From: Variovorax sp. KK3
Lineage (GTDB): Bacteria > Pseudomonadota > Gammaproteobacteria > Burkholderiales > Burkholderiaceae_C
Assembly (NCBI RefSeq): GCF_001984055.1
Contig: NZ_LYVO01000002.1
Coordinates: 62,001-126,000 of the forward strand
Reading direction: 5' to 3'
DNA length: 64,000 nt
How positions within the stretch are numbered: the first letter of the stretch is position 1; every line of letters starts with the position of its first letter. This document shows, in pieces, positions 34,959 to 43,254 of this stretch. A program made the translations under genes and the position numbers. The notes beneath the pieces were generated by a model. That model saw nothing but the letters and a program-made list of their open reading frames with translations, searched no databases and was not told where the DNA came from.

Positions 34959-37061
34959 ATGTCTTCTTCATTCGCGCGCAACGCCGTGGGCGTTGCCGTT
35001 CTGTCTTTCGTCTCGTACGCTGCCTGGGCGCAATCCGATGCCGCGGCGCCGACCCCGTCGCTGCAGGAAATCACGGTCACCGGCAACCCGCTGGGCGCCA
35101 CCGAGCTGATCGCACCCACGACCTCCGTCTCGGGCGACCAGCTCCTGCTGCGGTCCCAGTCCACGCTGGGCGAGACGCTGAACAACCTGCCGGGCGTCGG
35201 CAGCACCTACTTCGGCCCGAACGCGAGCCGGCCCACCATCCGCGGGCAGGACGGCGACCGCATCCGCATCCTGCAGAACGGCGGTGCCGCGCCCGACGCG
35301 TCGGCGCTGAGCTACGACCACGCGGTGCCGGTCGACGCGCTGGTGACCGAGCGCATCGAGGTGCTGCGCGGGCCTTCGGCCCTGCAATACGGCGGCAGCG
35401 CGGTCGGCGGCGTGGTCAACGTCATCGACAATCGCATTCCCACGGAGCCGCTGAATGGCTTCGGCGGCCGCATCGATGCCGGCTATGCCAGCGGCAGCCG
35501 CGAAAAAAGCGGCGGCGCGGTGCTCGAAGGCGGCAACGATCGCTTCGCGCTGCACGTCGACGCGTTCAGCCGCACCGCGGACGACACGCGCGTGCCGATC
35601 GAACTGGGCTGCGAGAACCCCTACCGCCCCGGCCTGGCGCGCCGCATCTGCAACTCGGCCAACCGCGCCGACGGTGGCGCCATCGGCGGCACCTTGTTCT
35701 TCGACCGCGGCTGGATCGGCGCGTCGGCCAGCAGCTACCGCAGCCAGTACGGTACGGTGGCCGAGGACGACGTCAGCATCGACATGAAGTCCGACCGCTA
35801 TGCGCTCGAGGGCGCGTGGCGGCCGGGAGGCTTCTTCACCAGCATCCACGGCAAGTTCGGCTACACCGACTACCGCCACACCGAGTTCGAGGGCCAGGAG
35901 CCTGGCACCACCTTTTCCAACAAGGCCCATGACCTGCGCATCGAGGCGCGCCACCGGAAGATCGGCAACCTCGAAGGCCTGATCGGCTTCAGCAGCGAGA
36001 CCGGCCGCTTCTCGGCCGACGGCGAAGAGGCCTTTGCGCCGCACAGCCGTACGCGGTCGAGCGCGCTGTTCGTGCATGAAGAGCTGGGCATGCCCTGGGG
36101 CCGGCTGAGCTTCGGCGCGCGAACGGAGCAGGTCAAGGTGCGCTCGCTGGGCTCACCCGACCCCGACGTCGCGCGCTTCGCGGTGGGCGAGCGCAGCTTC
36201 AACCCGCGCAGCGCGGCGCTGGGCGCGTTGGTGGACCTGAACCCGCAATGGCAGCTGACTTCCAACCTGGCCTACACCGAGCGCGCACCCAAGGACTACG
36301 AACTCTTCGCCAACGGCCCGCACGTCGCGACCGGCGCATGGGAGCTGGGCGACCCGAACCTGCAGAAGGAGAAGTCGGTCGGCTTCGACCTCGGCGCCCA
36401 GTGGAAGTCGGGCGCCAACACGGCGCGCGTCAACGCCTACGCCACGCGCTTTCGCAACTACATCGGGCTGATGGCCACCGGCAACGTGCGGGACGAGGAG
36501 GGCGGCGTCAACCCCGCGCCCATCGAAACCGAAGAAGGCCTGCTGGTATTCCCCGACGTGATGGACGAGTACGCCTACCGCGGCGTGCGCGCGCGCTTCA
36601 CCGGCATCGAGGCCAGCGGCAACCTGCGCTTGCTGGGGCTGGACGGCTTCGCGAACGCGGCGGACGGCTCCACGCTCGACCTGCAGTGGCGTGGCGACCT
36701 GGTGCGCGCGAAGAACACCGACACCGGCGAGCCGCTGCCGCGCATCTCGCCGGCGCGCGTGGGCGCCACGCTGGTCTACGGCAGCGGGCCCTGGTCGGCG
36801 CGCCTGGGCTTCGACCACTATGCGGCCCAGAAGCGCGTGCCCTCGGTGGGCGCACGGCCGACCGAGGCCTACACGCTGTGGAACGCGGCGCTCACCTACC
36901 GCATGAAAGTGCAGAACGCGAGCCTCACCTGGTATGCGCGGCTCGACAACCTGACGAACAAGCTGGCGTACAGCTCGACCTCGATCCTCACGACCACCGC
37001 GTTCCCGAACGCGCCGCTGCCGGGGCGCAGCGTGAAGGTCGGCCTGAGGGTGAACTTCTAA
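34959..37061 (+). CDS. TonB-dependent outer-membrane receptor (ZnuD-like, metal type)
   Basis: 700 aa. A signal peptide ends at AAWAQS, followed by a TonB-box-like LQEITVTGNP. The plug domain has LNNLPGVGSTYFG, ASRPTIRGQDGDRIRI and IEVLRGPSALQYGGSAVGGVVNVI. The 22-strand barrel ends in KVGLRVNF with the C-terminal Phe. The SYDHAVPVDAL plug segment is shared with ZnuD-like zinc receptors. With the His-rich protein just upstream, metal uptake (zinc most likely) is the best guess. No Zur box was recognised. It ends 3 bp from the convergent aldo-keto reductase stop. Confidence 0.85.
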   Translation: MSSSFARNAVGVAVLSFVSYAAWAQSDAAAPTPSLQEITVTGNPLGATELIAPTTSVSGDQLLLRSQSTLGETLNNLPGVGSTYFGPNASRPTIRGQDGDRIRILQNGGAAPDASALSYDHAVPVDALVTERIEVLRGPSALQYGGSAVGGVVNVIDNRIPTEPLNGFGGRIDAGYASGSREKSGGAVLEGGNDRFALHVDAFSRTADDTRVPIELGCENPYRPGLARRICNSANRADGGAIGGTLFFDRGWIGASASSYRSQYGTVAEDDVSIDMKSDRYALEGAWRPGGFFTSIHGKFGYTDYRHTEFEGQEPGTTFSNKAHDLRIEARHRKIGNLEGLIGFSSETGRFSADGEEAFAPHSRTRSSALFVHEELGMPWGRLSFGARTEQVKVRSLGSPDPDVARFAVGERSFNPRSAALGALVDLNPQWQLTSNLAYTERAPKDYELFANGPHVATGAWELGDPNLQKEKSVGFDLGAQWKSGANTARVNAYATRFRNYIGLMATGNVRDEEGGVNPAPIETEEGLLVFPDVMDEYAYRGVRARFTGIEASGNLRLLGLDGFANAADGSTLDLQWRGDLVRAKNTDTGEPLPRISPARVGATLVYGSGPWSARLGFDHYAAQKRVPSVGARPTEAYTLWNAALTYRMKVQNASLTWYARLDNLTNKLAYSSTSILTTTAFPNAPLPGRSVKVGLRVNF

Positions 37062-37064
37062 GGC

Positions 37065-38075
37065 TCAGCGCGGCGCGTCGCCTTTGCGGTACTCGGCGGT
37101 CAGCTCGTCGAGCCGCTGCTTGAGCGACGCGTCGAGCTTGTACTCGGCGGCCGCGAGCGTGGCGTCCAGCTGCTCGGGCCGGCTCGCCCCCAGCAGCGGC
37201 GCGGTGACGAGCGGATTGGCCATCACCCACGCCACCGCCAGCGTCGTCAGCGGCACGCCGGCTTCGTCGGCCAATGCGTGCAGCTTGCCGACCGTGGCGA
37301 AGCTGCGCTCGTTCCAGTAGCGGTCTTGGTACATCGAGCCGGCGGTCCCGAGCGTGAAGCGCGTGTTGTCCTCGAGCTTGGTGTCCTGCTTGTACTTGCC
37401 GGTCAGCAGGCCGCCCGCGAGCGGGTTGTAGGGGATGACGCCCAGGCCTTCCTCGCCGGCCAGCGGCAGCAGCTCGCGCTCGATCTCGCGGAACAGCAGG
37501 CTGTAGCGCGGCTGCACGCACACGATGCCGGTGAGCCGCCGCAGCTCGGCGCGGCCGATGGCGCGCGCCAGGCGATAGGCCAGGAAGTTCGAAACGCCCA
37601 CGTAGCGCGCACGGCCCGAACGCACGATGGTGTCGAGTGCTTCCAGGCTTTCGTCGAGCGGCGTGTTGCGGTCGTCGCTGTGCAGTTGGTACAGGTCGAC
37701 GTAGTCGGTCTGCAATCGCTCGAGCGAGGCATCGATGGCATCGAGCAGGTGCTTGCGCGAGGCGCCCTGGTCCCACGAATGGGGTCCGACCTTGCCCACC
37801 GCCTTGGTCGCGACGATGAAGCGGCGTCGCGCGCCGGCGCCCTTGGACTGCAGCCAGCGGCCGATGATCTCTTCGGTGCGGCCGGTGATGTCGACCGTGC
37901 CGCCGAGCGGATAGACGTCGGCGGTGTCGAGGAAGTCGATGCCGGCCTCGGTGGCCTTGTCGAGGATCTGGTACGACACGGTCTCGTCGGTCTGCAGCCC
38001 GAAAGTCATGGTGCCGAGGGCGAGGCGCGAGACGACGAGGCCGGTGCGGCCGAGGCGGGTGGTGGGAATGCTCAT
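37065..38075 (-). CDS. Aldo-keto reductase (YajO/Tas-like)
   Basis: 336 aa TIM-barrel NADPH oxidoreductase. The catalytic tetrad is in place: Asp and Tyr in FLDTADVYPLGG, Lys in IVATKAVG and His in DLYQLHSDD. The substrate is unknown. The C-terminal LLGASRPEQL is the cofactor phosphate-binding region. It lies tail to tail with the TonB receptor and is divergent from the AEC transporter. Confidence 0.9.
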   Translation of the reverse strand: MSIPTTRLGRTGLVVSRLALGTMTFGLQTDETVSYQILDKATEAGIDFLDTADVYPLGGTVDITGRTEEIIGRWLQSKGAGARRRFIVATKAVGKVGPHSWDQGASRKHLLDAIDASLERLQTDYVDLYQLHSDDRNTPLDESLEALDTIVRSGRARYVGVSNFLAYRLARAIGRAELRRLTGIVCVQPRYSLLFREIERELLPLAGEEGLGVIPYNPLAGGLLTGKYKQDTKLEDNTRFTLGTAGSMYQDRYWNERSFATVGKLHALADEAGVPLTTLAVAWVMANPLVTAPLLGASRPEQLDATLAAAEYKLDASLKQRLDELTAEYRKGDAPR

Positions 38076-38212
38076 GTGGGATTCCTGCAGGCGTTGGCGG
38101 GGAGGGGTCGGGGCATCATAGACAGGGACGTCGGATCGTGCAGGGCGTGCTCATGGGCATGGATGGCGCATCGCTCCCGCATCCCCCCGCATTGCTCCTG
38201 CGGGCGCCTTGT

Positions 38213-39172
38213 ATGCTCGGCGCAGTGAACTCATCGGTCCTGTCGTCGCTGCTCCCCGTTTTTCTTCTCATCGGCGCGGGCTTCCTGGCAGGGCGGCGCG
38301 GCTGGGTCACCGGCGGCGCGATCCGCGACCTGTCGAACCTCATCTTCCTGCTGCTGGCGCCGGCGCTGCTGTTCCGCACCATGAGCACGGTGCACGTCGA
38401 GCAGTTGCGGCTGGGCCCCGTGGCGGCGTACTTCCTCGCGGCCGCCCTGATCTTCGCGGTCACGCTCATGGTGCGCGGCTTCAGCCGCACCTCGGCCGTC
38501 GTCGCGTTGGCCAACACCTTCAGCAACACCGTGATGATCGGCATCGCGCTCATCGGCCTGGCCTTCGGCCCCGAGGGCATGGTGGTGCTGTTGACCTTGA
38601 TCTCGCTGCATTCGCTGGTGCTGCTGACCAGCGCCACGCTGGTGCTGGAACTGGCCGTGGCGCACGAGCAGGCACGCCAGCCCGGCGGCGAGCGCACGCC
38701 CATCCTGCGCACCCTGGGCAGGGCGTTCTACAACGCGGTCGTGCACCCGGTGCCCTTGCCGATCGTGTGCGGCCTGCTGTTCGCGCAGACCGGCCTCACG
38801 ATGCCAGAAGCCATCGACAAGCCCATCGCCTGGCTCGGCCAGGCCTTTGGCCCGATCGCGCTGGTGATGGTGGGCATCACCCTGGCCGCGACGCCCATCG
38901 GCCCTTTGTGGCGCCCGGCGCTCGCGCAGGCGTTGATCAAGAACCTCGTCCATCCCCTGCTGGTCGCTGCGCTCGGATGGCTGCTGGGCCTGCGCGGCCT
39001 GCCGCTGCAGGTGATGGTGGTGGCCGCCGCACTGCCCATCGGCGCCAACGTATTCCTCTTCTCGCAGCGCTACAAGACGGCTGAAGACCTGGTGACCGCG
39101 AGCATGGCGGTGTCGACGGCGTTGGCGCTGGTGACGCTGTCGATCGTGATGGCGTTGGCGGGGCGGCTTTAG
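38213..39172 (+). CDS. AEC-family (auxin efflux carrier-like) transporter
   Basis: 319 aa with ten membrane helices. It starts with VLSSLLPVFLLIGAGFLAGRRG and carries NTFSNTVMIGIALIGLAFG and the C-terminal LPIGANVFLFSQRY motif of the AEC/MleP family, which moves malate, malonate or other organic anions. The ATG at 38213 is used; GTG at 38225 directly before NSSVLSS is equally plausible. The stop overlaps the convergent vapC-type stop by 4 bp. Confidence 0.87.
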   Translation: MLGAVNSSVLSSLLPVFLLIGAGFLAGRRGWVTGGAIRDLSNLIFLLLAPALLFRTMSTVHVEQLRLGPVAAYFLAAALIFAVTLMVRGFSRTSAVVALANTFSNTVMIGIALIGLAFGPEGMVVLLTLISLHSLVLLTSATLVLELAVAHEQARQPGGERTPILRTLGRAFYNAVVHPVPLPIVCGLLFAQTGLTMPEAIDKPIAWLGQAFGPIALVMVGITLAATPIGPLWRPALAQALIKNLVHPLLVAALGWLLGLRGLPLQVMVVAAALPIGANVFLFSQRYKTAEDLVTASMAVSTALALVTLSIVMALAGRL

Positions 39173-39582
39173 CGTGCGGGCTTGGCGAAGGGGTCCAGGA
39201 CGGGCACGCCGAATTGCTTGAAGTCGGCGATGTTTCGGGTTACCACGGTCAGTTGGTGGACGACCGCGGTGGCTGCGATCATGGCGTCTTCAAGGAGGGT
39301 GACCGACCGCCTGTGCATCAAGCGCGCCCACACCCTGAAGGTCTGTGCATCCATCGGGAGCACGTTGTAGGAGGATGCCACCAGGCTTGCCCAGGCCTCG
39401 ATCTCAGCTGCCTTGGTCGCATCCTGGTCGCGTGTCATTTCGATGCCCACCTGAATCTCGCCGAGGGTCACCGCTGACAGATGCAACTCCGCGTCGGAAA
39501 CCGATCGCAACCATGCCAGCACGGCGCCATGCGGTCGCGGCCTTCGCAACTCGGAAACGACATTGGTATCGAGCAAGTACAT
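39169..39582 (-). CDS. VapC-type PIN-domain toxin
   Basis: 137 aa. PIN acidic residues are visible: Asp5 in MYLLDTNVVSELRRP, Glu in the LSAVTLGEIQVGIE segment, and Asp in TLLEDAMIAATA, with NIADF near the end. It is an RNase toxin of a type II toxin-antitoxin system. The cognate antitoxin gene ends 3 bp upstream. The two together are self-contained between the AEC transporter and pdxH. Confidence 0.92.
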   Translation of the reverse strand: MYLLDTNVVSELRRPRPHGAVLAWLRSVSDAELHLSAVTLGEIQVGIEMTRDQDATKAAEIEAWASLVASSYNVLPMDAQTFRVWARLMHRRSVTLLEDAMIAATAVVHQLTVVTRNIADFKQFGVPVLDPFAKPAR

Positions 39583-39585
39583 GCG

Positions 39586-39843
39586 CTAGTCGAGTTTCGG
39601 CGTCTGTCGTCTGCGGTGCGTGCCGCGCGGCGGAACCAACTGGTCGCTTCGCGCGGTCTTGTCCAGCAGAAGTTCCTTGAGAGTCGGGCGCGCAGTTGCG
39701 CTTAGGCGGCGCCATTCCTCCACTGGAACAAGGACGGCCGCTTCCGTGCCGCGCTTCGTGACCATCTGAGGCCCCTCGGACAGGCAGGCCTCGAGAAACT
39801 CGCTGAAGCGAGCCTTGGCGTCCTGGATTGGCCAAGTGTTCAT
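39586..39843 (-). CDS. Phd/YefM-type antitoxin
   Basis: 85 aa. The N-terminal NTWPIQDAKARFSEFLEACLSEGPQMVTKRG is the Phd/YefM DNA-binding fold; the C-terminal basic tail (PPRGTHRRRQTP) should wrap the toxin. AGAGGAAG precedes the ATG at 39843. Direct repeats at 39857-39875 just upstream are the likely operator for autorepression by antitoxin-toxin complex. Pairing of a Phd-type antitoxin with a PIN toxin is common. Confidence 0.9.
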   Translation of the reverse strand: MNTWPIQDAKARFSEFLEACLSEGPQMVTKRGTEAAVLVPVEEWRRLSATARPTLKELLLDKTARSDQLVPPRGTHRRRQTPKLD

Positions 39844-39856
39844 GGCTTCCTCTTTC

Positions 39857-39881
39857 TGACTAGTTTGCTGACTAGATTCTA
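39857..39881 (-). promoter_or_regulatory. Operator repeats and -10 of the toxin-antitoxin promoter
   Basis: Two TGACTAG direct repeats (39857-39863 and 39869-39875) are spaced 12 bp apart, about one helical turn, on the same face. On the minus strand a -10-like TAGAAT occupies 39881-39876, so the repeats overlap the transcription start. That layout suits autorepression of the antitoxin gene. No convincing -35 was found. Confidence 0.6.
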
Positions 39882-39984
39882 TGGTCCCTGCAGAGAACGT
39901 GCGCCAATCTACGCAACCGGAAGCTGGTCGAGGGCGAGTCACGTACCGGCTGGTCGCGAACGCGATTTCTCCCCGATTTCTCGC

Positions 39985-40635
39985 TCAAGGCGCCAACCGC
40001 TCCCGAACCCAGCTCCCATCCTCCTGCCGATACCGCAGCCGGTCGTGCAGCCGGCTCTTGCGGCCCTGCCAGAACTCCCAGCGGTCAGGCACCAGGCGGA
40101 AGCCGCCCCAGTGCGGGGGGCGGGGTGGGGAAAGCAGGTGCCTGGCGGCCTGCACGGCGGCGTTTTTCACGAGCACGTCGCGGCCGGTGATGACCTCGCT
40201 CTGCGGGCTGGCCCAGGCGCCGATTCGGGAGTCGAGGGGGCGGCTGGCGAAGTAGGCGTCGCTCTCTGCGTCGTCGACCTTGCCGACGCGGCCCTCGATG
40301 CGGACCACGCGCTCGAGCTCGACCCAGTGGAACTGCAAGGCGGCCCAAGGGTTGCCGGCCAGCTCCTGGCCCTTGCGGCTGTTGTAGTTGGTGTACCAGA
40401 CGATGCCGCGCGCGTCGTAGCCCTTGATCAGCACGATACGTGTGGAGGGCCGCAGGTCACCGCTCACAGTGGCCAGTGTCATCGCGTTGGGCTCGGGCAG
40501 CTGGGCGTCGATGGCCTCGGCGAGCCAGCGTTCGAATTGCAGCAGCGGATCGGGCGCGCTGCTGGATTCGTCGAGCTCGGCGCGCTCGTAGCTCTTGCGC
40601 AACGCGGCGAGGCTGTCGTTGGGGGAACTCGTCAT
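39985..40635 (-). CDS. pdxH: Pyridoxamine 5'-phosphate oxidase
   Basis: 216 aa. FMN- and substrate-binding motifs are present: [53 protein letters not shown] and the C-terminal [16 protein letters not shown] with the final RLAP. It makes pyridoxal 5'-phosphate in the cytosol. ATG 40635 is used; 40644 is possible. It is divergent from the MobA-like gene. Confidence 0.94.
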   Translation of the reverse strand: MTSSPNDSLAALRKSYERAELDESSSAPDPLLQFERWLAEAIDAQLPEPNAMTLATVSGDLRPSTRIVLIKGYDARGIVWYTNYNSRKGQELAGNPWAALQFHWVELERVVRIEGRVGKVDDAESDAYFASRPLDSRIGAWASPQSEVITGRDVLVKNAAVQAARHLLSPPRPPHWGGFRLVPDRWEFWQGRKSRLHDRLRYRQEDGSWVRERLAP

Positions 40636-40676
40636 GCGCTGCATTGTGCCCAAGCGATGTGTGGATACTGCGGGCC

Positions 40677-41279
40677 ATGACCATGCCCTCCACGCCTGCG
40701 CTGCCTTCGATGTCGCTTCCCACCGTGATCGTGCTGGCCTCGGGACGCGGCGAGCGCTTTCGCGCGGCGGGCGGCACCGGCTCCAAGCTGCAGGCCGCGC
40801 TCGCGCAGGCCACGGTGCTCGAGCACACGCTGGCCGCGGTGCGCGCCAGCGGGCTGCCCTGGCACCTGGAAGACGCGGGGCACCCGGGCATGGGCGATTC
40901 GATCGCCGCCGCGGTGCGCGCCACGGCCACCGCCTCGGGTTGGTTGATCCTGCCGGCCGACCTGCCGCTGGTGCTGCCTTCGACCCTGCAAGCCGTGGCG
41001 CGCGCCATCGAAGGCGGCGCGCCAGCCGCGCAGCCGCATCACCGCGGTGAACGAGGCCACCCTGTGGGCTTCGCGGCGGCCAGCGGCCCGCAGCTGATCG
41101 CGCTGGCCGGTGCGCAAGGCGCCGCGCCCGTGCTGCGTGCGCTGCGTGAATCAGGGCAGGTGGCAGAAGTCGACGTGGACGACATCGGCATCCTCACCGA
41201 CATCGATACGCCCGAGCAGCTCGCCCGGGCCGAGGCCTTGCTGAGCACTCGTCTCGGCGGGGGCATCAGCGCCCGGTGA
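40677..41279 (+). CDS. MobA-like NTP transferase
   Basis: 200 aa. The N-terminal [17 protein letters not shown] is the nucleotide-binding G-loop of the MobA/MocA nucleotidyltransferase fold, followed by [12 protein letters not shown], a metal-binding Asp in [11 protein letters not shown] and GHPVGFA. Such enzymes attach GMP or CMP to molybdopterin; the specificity here is not clear and no molybdoenzyme genes are close. The ATG at 40677 is used, a second ATG follows two codons later. It ends 1 bp before the sodC stop, tail to tail. Confidence 0.82.
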   Translation: MTMPSTPALPSMSLPTVIVLASGRGERFRAAGGTGSKLQAALAQATVLEHTLAAVRASGLPWHLEDAGHPGMGDSIAAAVRATATASGWLILPADLPLVLPSTLQAVARAIEGGAPAAQPHHRGERGHPVGFAAASGPQLIALAGAQGAAPVLRALRESGQVAEVDVDDIGILTDIDTPEQLARAEALLSTRLGGGISAR

Positions 41280-41819
41280 TCAGCGGCGCGTGATCAGCGC
41301 GCAGGCCGTGCGCGGCCCCGAGTTGCCGGCCGGCTGCGAGGTGAAGTCGTCGCGGTCGCGGTGCACGACGAGCGCGCGGCCGATCACGTTGTTGGCCGCG
41401 CCGTCGGTCAGCGAGATCGAATGCACGTCGACGCTGAAGCGCGCGGTGCCAGTGCCATCGGCCACCAGGCTTGGCAGCTCGCCCGCATGGCTGCCGGGCG
41501 CGCCGAATTTGCCGTGCGTGCCGCCCTGCGGGTTGAAGTGGCCGCCCGAGGCGTTGCCGTTGTCGCCGCAATCGCCCTTCTCGTGGACGTGGAAGCCGTG
41601 CTCGGTGCCCGGTGGCAGGCCGCGTACCTCTCCGGCCACGCGCACGCCATGGTCGAGCGCGGTGAAGGTCACGTTGCCGGTGGTCGGGTTGGGCGAGATG
41701 GCACCGGTGGGTGCGAGGTTGGCCACGGCACTCGCCTGGCCCCCCATGGTGCCGCAGCCCGCAAGCAGGCTGGCTGCTGCGGCGATGGCGAGAGCGGGGG
41801 CGATGAGGCGAGGGGACAT
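41280..41819 (-). CDS. sodC: Periplasmic lipoprotein Cu/Zn superoxide dismutase
   Basis: 179 aa. A lipoprotein signal ends in LLAGC (Cys22). Metal ligands are conserved: HGFHVHEKGDCGD, the GGHFNPQGGTHG loop and the C-terminal VVHRDRDDF, with the disulphide Cys pair. It removes superoxide in the periplasm. The chaC gene stops 2 bp upstream on the same strand, so both may be one unit. Confidence 0.95.
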   Translation of the reverse strand: MSPRLIAPALAIAAAASLLAGCGTMGGQASAVANLAPTGAISPNPTTGNVTFTALDHGVRVAGEVRGLPPGTEHGFHVHEKGDCGDNGNASGGHFNPQGGTHGKFGAPGSHAGELPSLVADGTGTARFSVDVHSISLTDGAANNVIGRALVVHRDRDDFTSQPAGNSGPRTACALITRR

Positions 41820-41821
41820 GG

Positions 41822-42487
41822 CTACTCCTTGGAAGATGACGTTGGTTTGGATTCAGCCACCGGGTATACCGGCTTGGCTGCATCGCCGCAATCGGGCGAC
41901 TCCGACAGCTGCCTTTCGGCCAGTCTGACAAGCCGGGCCAGCGCCGCGTCGTGGATGGAGTGGCGCTGCAGTTCCAGCAGGGTCTGCTGCGCATAGTCGA
42001 GCGAGCTGCCGTAGCGACCGACCGCGTGGGTGAAGATGTGGCGATAGCGCTCGTCGTCGAGGTGGCCCGTGAAGTTGGGGCTGCGCCGCGACAGCGTGAA
42101 GGTCAGCGCGCGCACCGAGCCGTGTGCCATGTCGCACTGCAGCCAGCGCGGGTCGTAGACACCAGTGGGCATCTCGCGCAACCACAGGCGGCCCAGCGCC
42201 TCCAGGCCGTCGGCCGCGGGAATGCGGAACACCATGCCGCGGCAGCTGCCGCCCGAAAGCAGGCCGAACACGAGGCCGGGGTTCTCCACCGTGCCGCGGT
42301 TGACGCGGCTCCACATCTTGAGCGCGCGGTGCCAGCCGTGCACCCGGGCCGGGTGCCGTTCGATGAAGCCGAACTCCGGTCGCCAGATCAGCGAGCCGTA
42401 TCCGAAGATCCACAAATCCTGGTGGCCGCCCCATTCCTCGATCACGCGGTCGAGCATGGGTTTGGGGTCTCGCAGAGGCTGGGGCAT
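41822..42487 (-). CDS. chaC: ChaC-type gamma-glutamylcyclotransferase
   Basis: 221 aa. The GYGSLIWRPEFGF loop and the RVHGWHRALKMWS and YDPRWLQC motifs mark the ChaC family; the catalytic Glu is expected in the MPTGVYDP region. It cleaves glutathione to 5-oxoproline and Cys-Gly. The ATG at 42487 is preferred; a GTG at 42565 would add 26 poorly conserved residues. It is followed by sodC after 2 bp, suggesting co-expression in redox stress. Confidence 0.88.
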   Translation of the reverse strand: MPQPLRDPKPMLDRVIEEWGGHQDLWIFGYGSLIWRPEFGFIERHPARVHGWHRALKMWSRVNRGTVENPGLVFGLLSGGSCRGMVFRIPAADGLEALGRLWLREMPTGVYDPRWLQCDMAHGSVRALTFTLSRRSPNFTGHLDDERYRHIFTHAVGRYGSSLDYAQQTLLELQRHSIHDAALARLVRLAERQLSESPDCGDAAKPVYPVAESKPTSSSKE

Positions 42488-42607
42488 GGGGTCGAGGCCG
42501 GGTGGCCCGGGGTTGCCTTGGGGCTGCAATGGGCTGGCGCCTAGAATTTGGCTGTCATGGTTCACCGCACCATTATTTACCTGCCCCTATCCGACGGAGT
42601 TCGACCC

Positions 42608-43153
42608 ATGTCCGCCATCGCCGACGACGACACCCAGCAAAACTTCATTCTTGCCTTCGTGCTGGGGCTCATCGCTCTGGTGATCTTCTTCGTGATCGGC
42701 ATCGCGCTGTATTCGCAGGGCCACAAGGCCAGGCCGGCCGCGCCCGCGGTCGCCGCCACCGCTGCACCGGCGGCAGTGGCCGTGGTGGAAACCACCGAGA
42801 CGGTGACGGTGGTGATCCCGGAAGGCGCGAGCATCCGCGTGCAGAACGGCGTGGTGAACTTCTACTTCGCCACCGGCAGCGCCGACCTGGCGCCGGGTGC
42901 GGCCGAGGCCCTGGCCCTGGTCATCAAGGGCGTGGAGGGCGGCCGCAAGGCCGTGGTTTCAGGTTTCCACGACACCACCGGCGACCCGGTCCAGAACGAA
43001 CAGCTCGCCAAGAAGCGCGCCGAGACCGTGCGCGACGTGCTCACCGGCCTGGGCGTGCCCGCCGACAAGGTCGACCTGCAGAAGCCGGCCGTGAGCGCCG
43101 GCTCGGGCAGCGACGCGCAGGCACGGCGGGTCGAGGTCAAGCTGCTGGACTGA
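42608..43153 (+). CDS. OmpA-like domain protein with N-terminal membrane anchor
   Basis: 181 aa. A single membrane helix (FILAFVLGLIALVIFFVIGIALY) is followed by an Ala/Pro/Val linker and an OmpA C-terminal-like peptidoglycan-binding domain (VVNFYFATGSADLAPGAAEAL, then NEQLAKKRAETVRDVLTGLGV and ARRVEVKL). The domain is divergent: the usual Arg of the NxxLSxxRA motif is kept as KKRAETV. It would link inner membrane to cell wall. The gene lies between chaC and edd. Confidence 0.85.
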   Translation: MSAIADDDTQQNFILAFVLGLIALVIFFVIGIALYSQGHKARPAAPAVAATAAPAAVAVVETTETVTVVIPEGASIRVQNGVVNFYFATGSADLAPGAAEALALVIKGVEGGRKAVVSGFHDTTGDPVQNEQLAKKRAETVRDVLTGLGVPADKVDLQKPAVSAGSGSDAQARRVEVKLLD

Positions 43154-43204
43154 CCCCACGCCAGACCGGGAAGCCGGGGTGAAGAGCTTATTGGTACGAT
43201 GTCA

Positions 43205-43234
43205 GGCCGCGCGCTGGCGCCGGCCCGCGCGGCC
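43205..43234 (+). promoter_or_regulatory. GC-rich stem-loop in the edd leader
   Basis: A perfect 9-bp stem, GGCCGCGCG (43205-43213) and CGCGCGGCC (43226-43234), closes a 12-base loop that itself contains GGCGCC. It ends 20 bp before the edd ATG and has no T run, so it is not a terminator. It could be a protein-binding or translation-control element. Only the hairpin is seen; function is open. Confidence 0.45.
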
Positions 43235-43254
43235 CCACTGCACAGCGAAGCAAC

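Noticed and set aside
42488..42565. Longer chaC start at GTG 42565
   Set aside because: Adds 26 residues with no conserved character and lacks a well-spaced ribosome site; the ATG at 42487 fits the family N-terminus. It cannot be excluded.
43205..43234. Terminator between the OmpA-like gene and edd
   Set aside because: The stem is strong but no T run follows, and it lies 20 bp before the edd ATG, so it was kept as a leader element instead.
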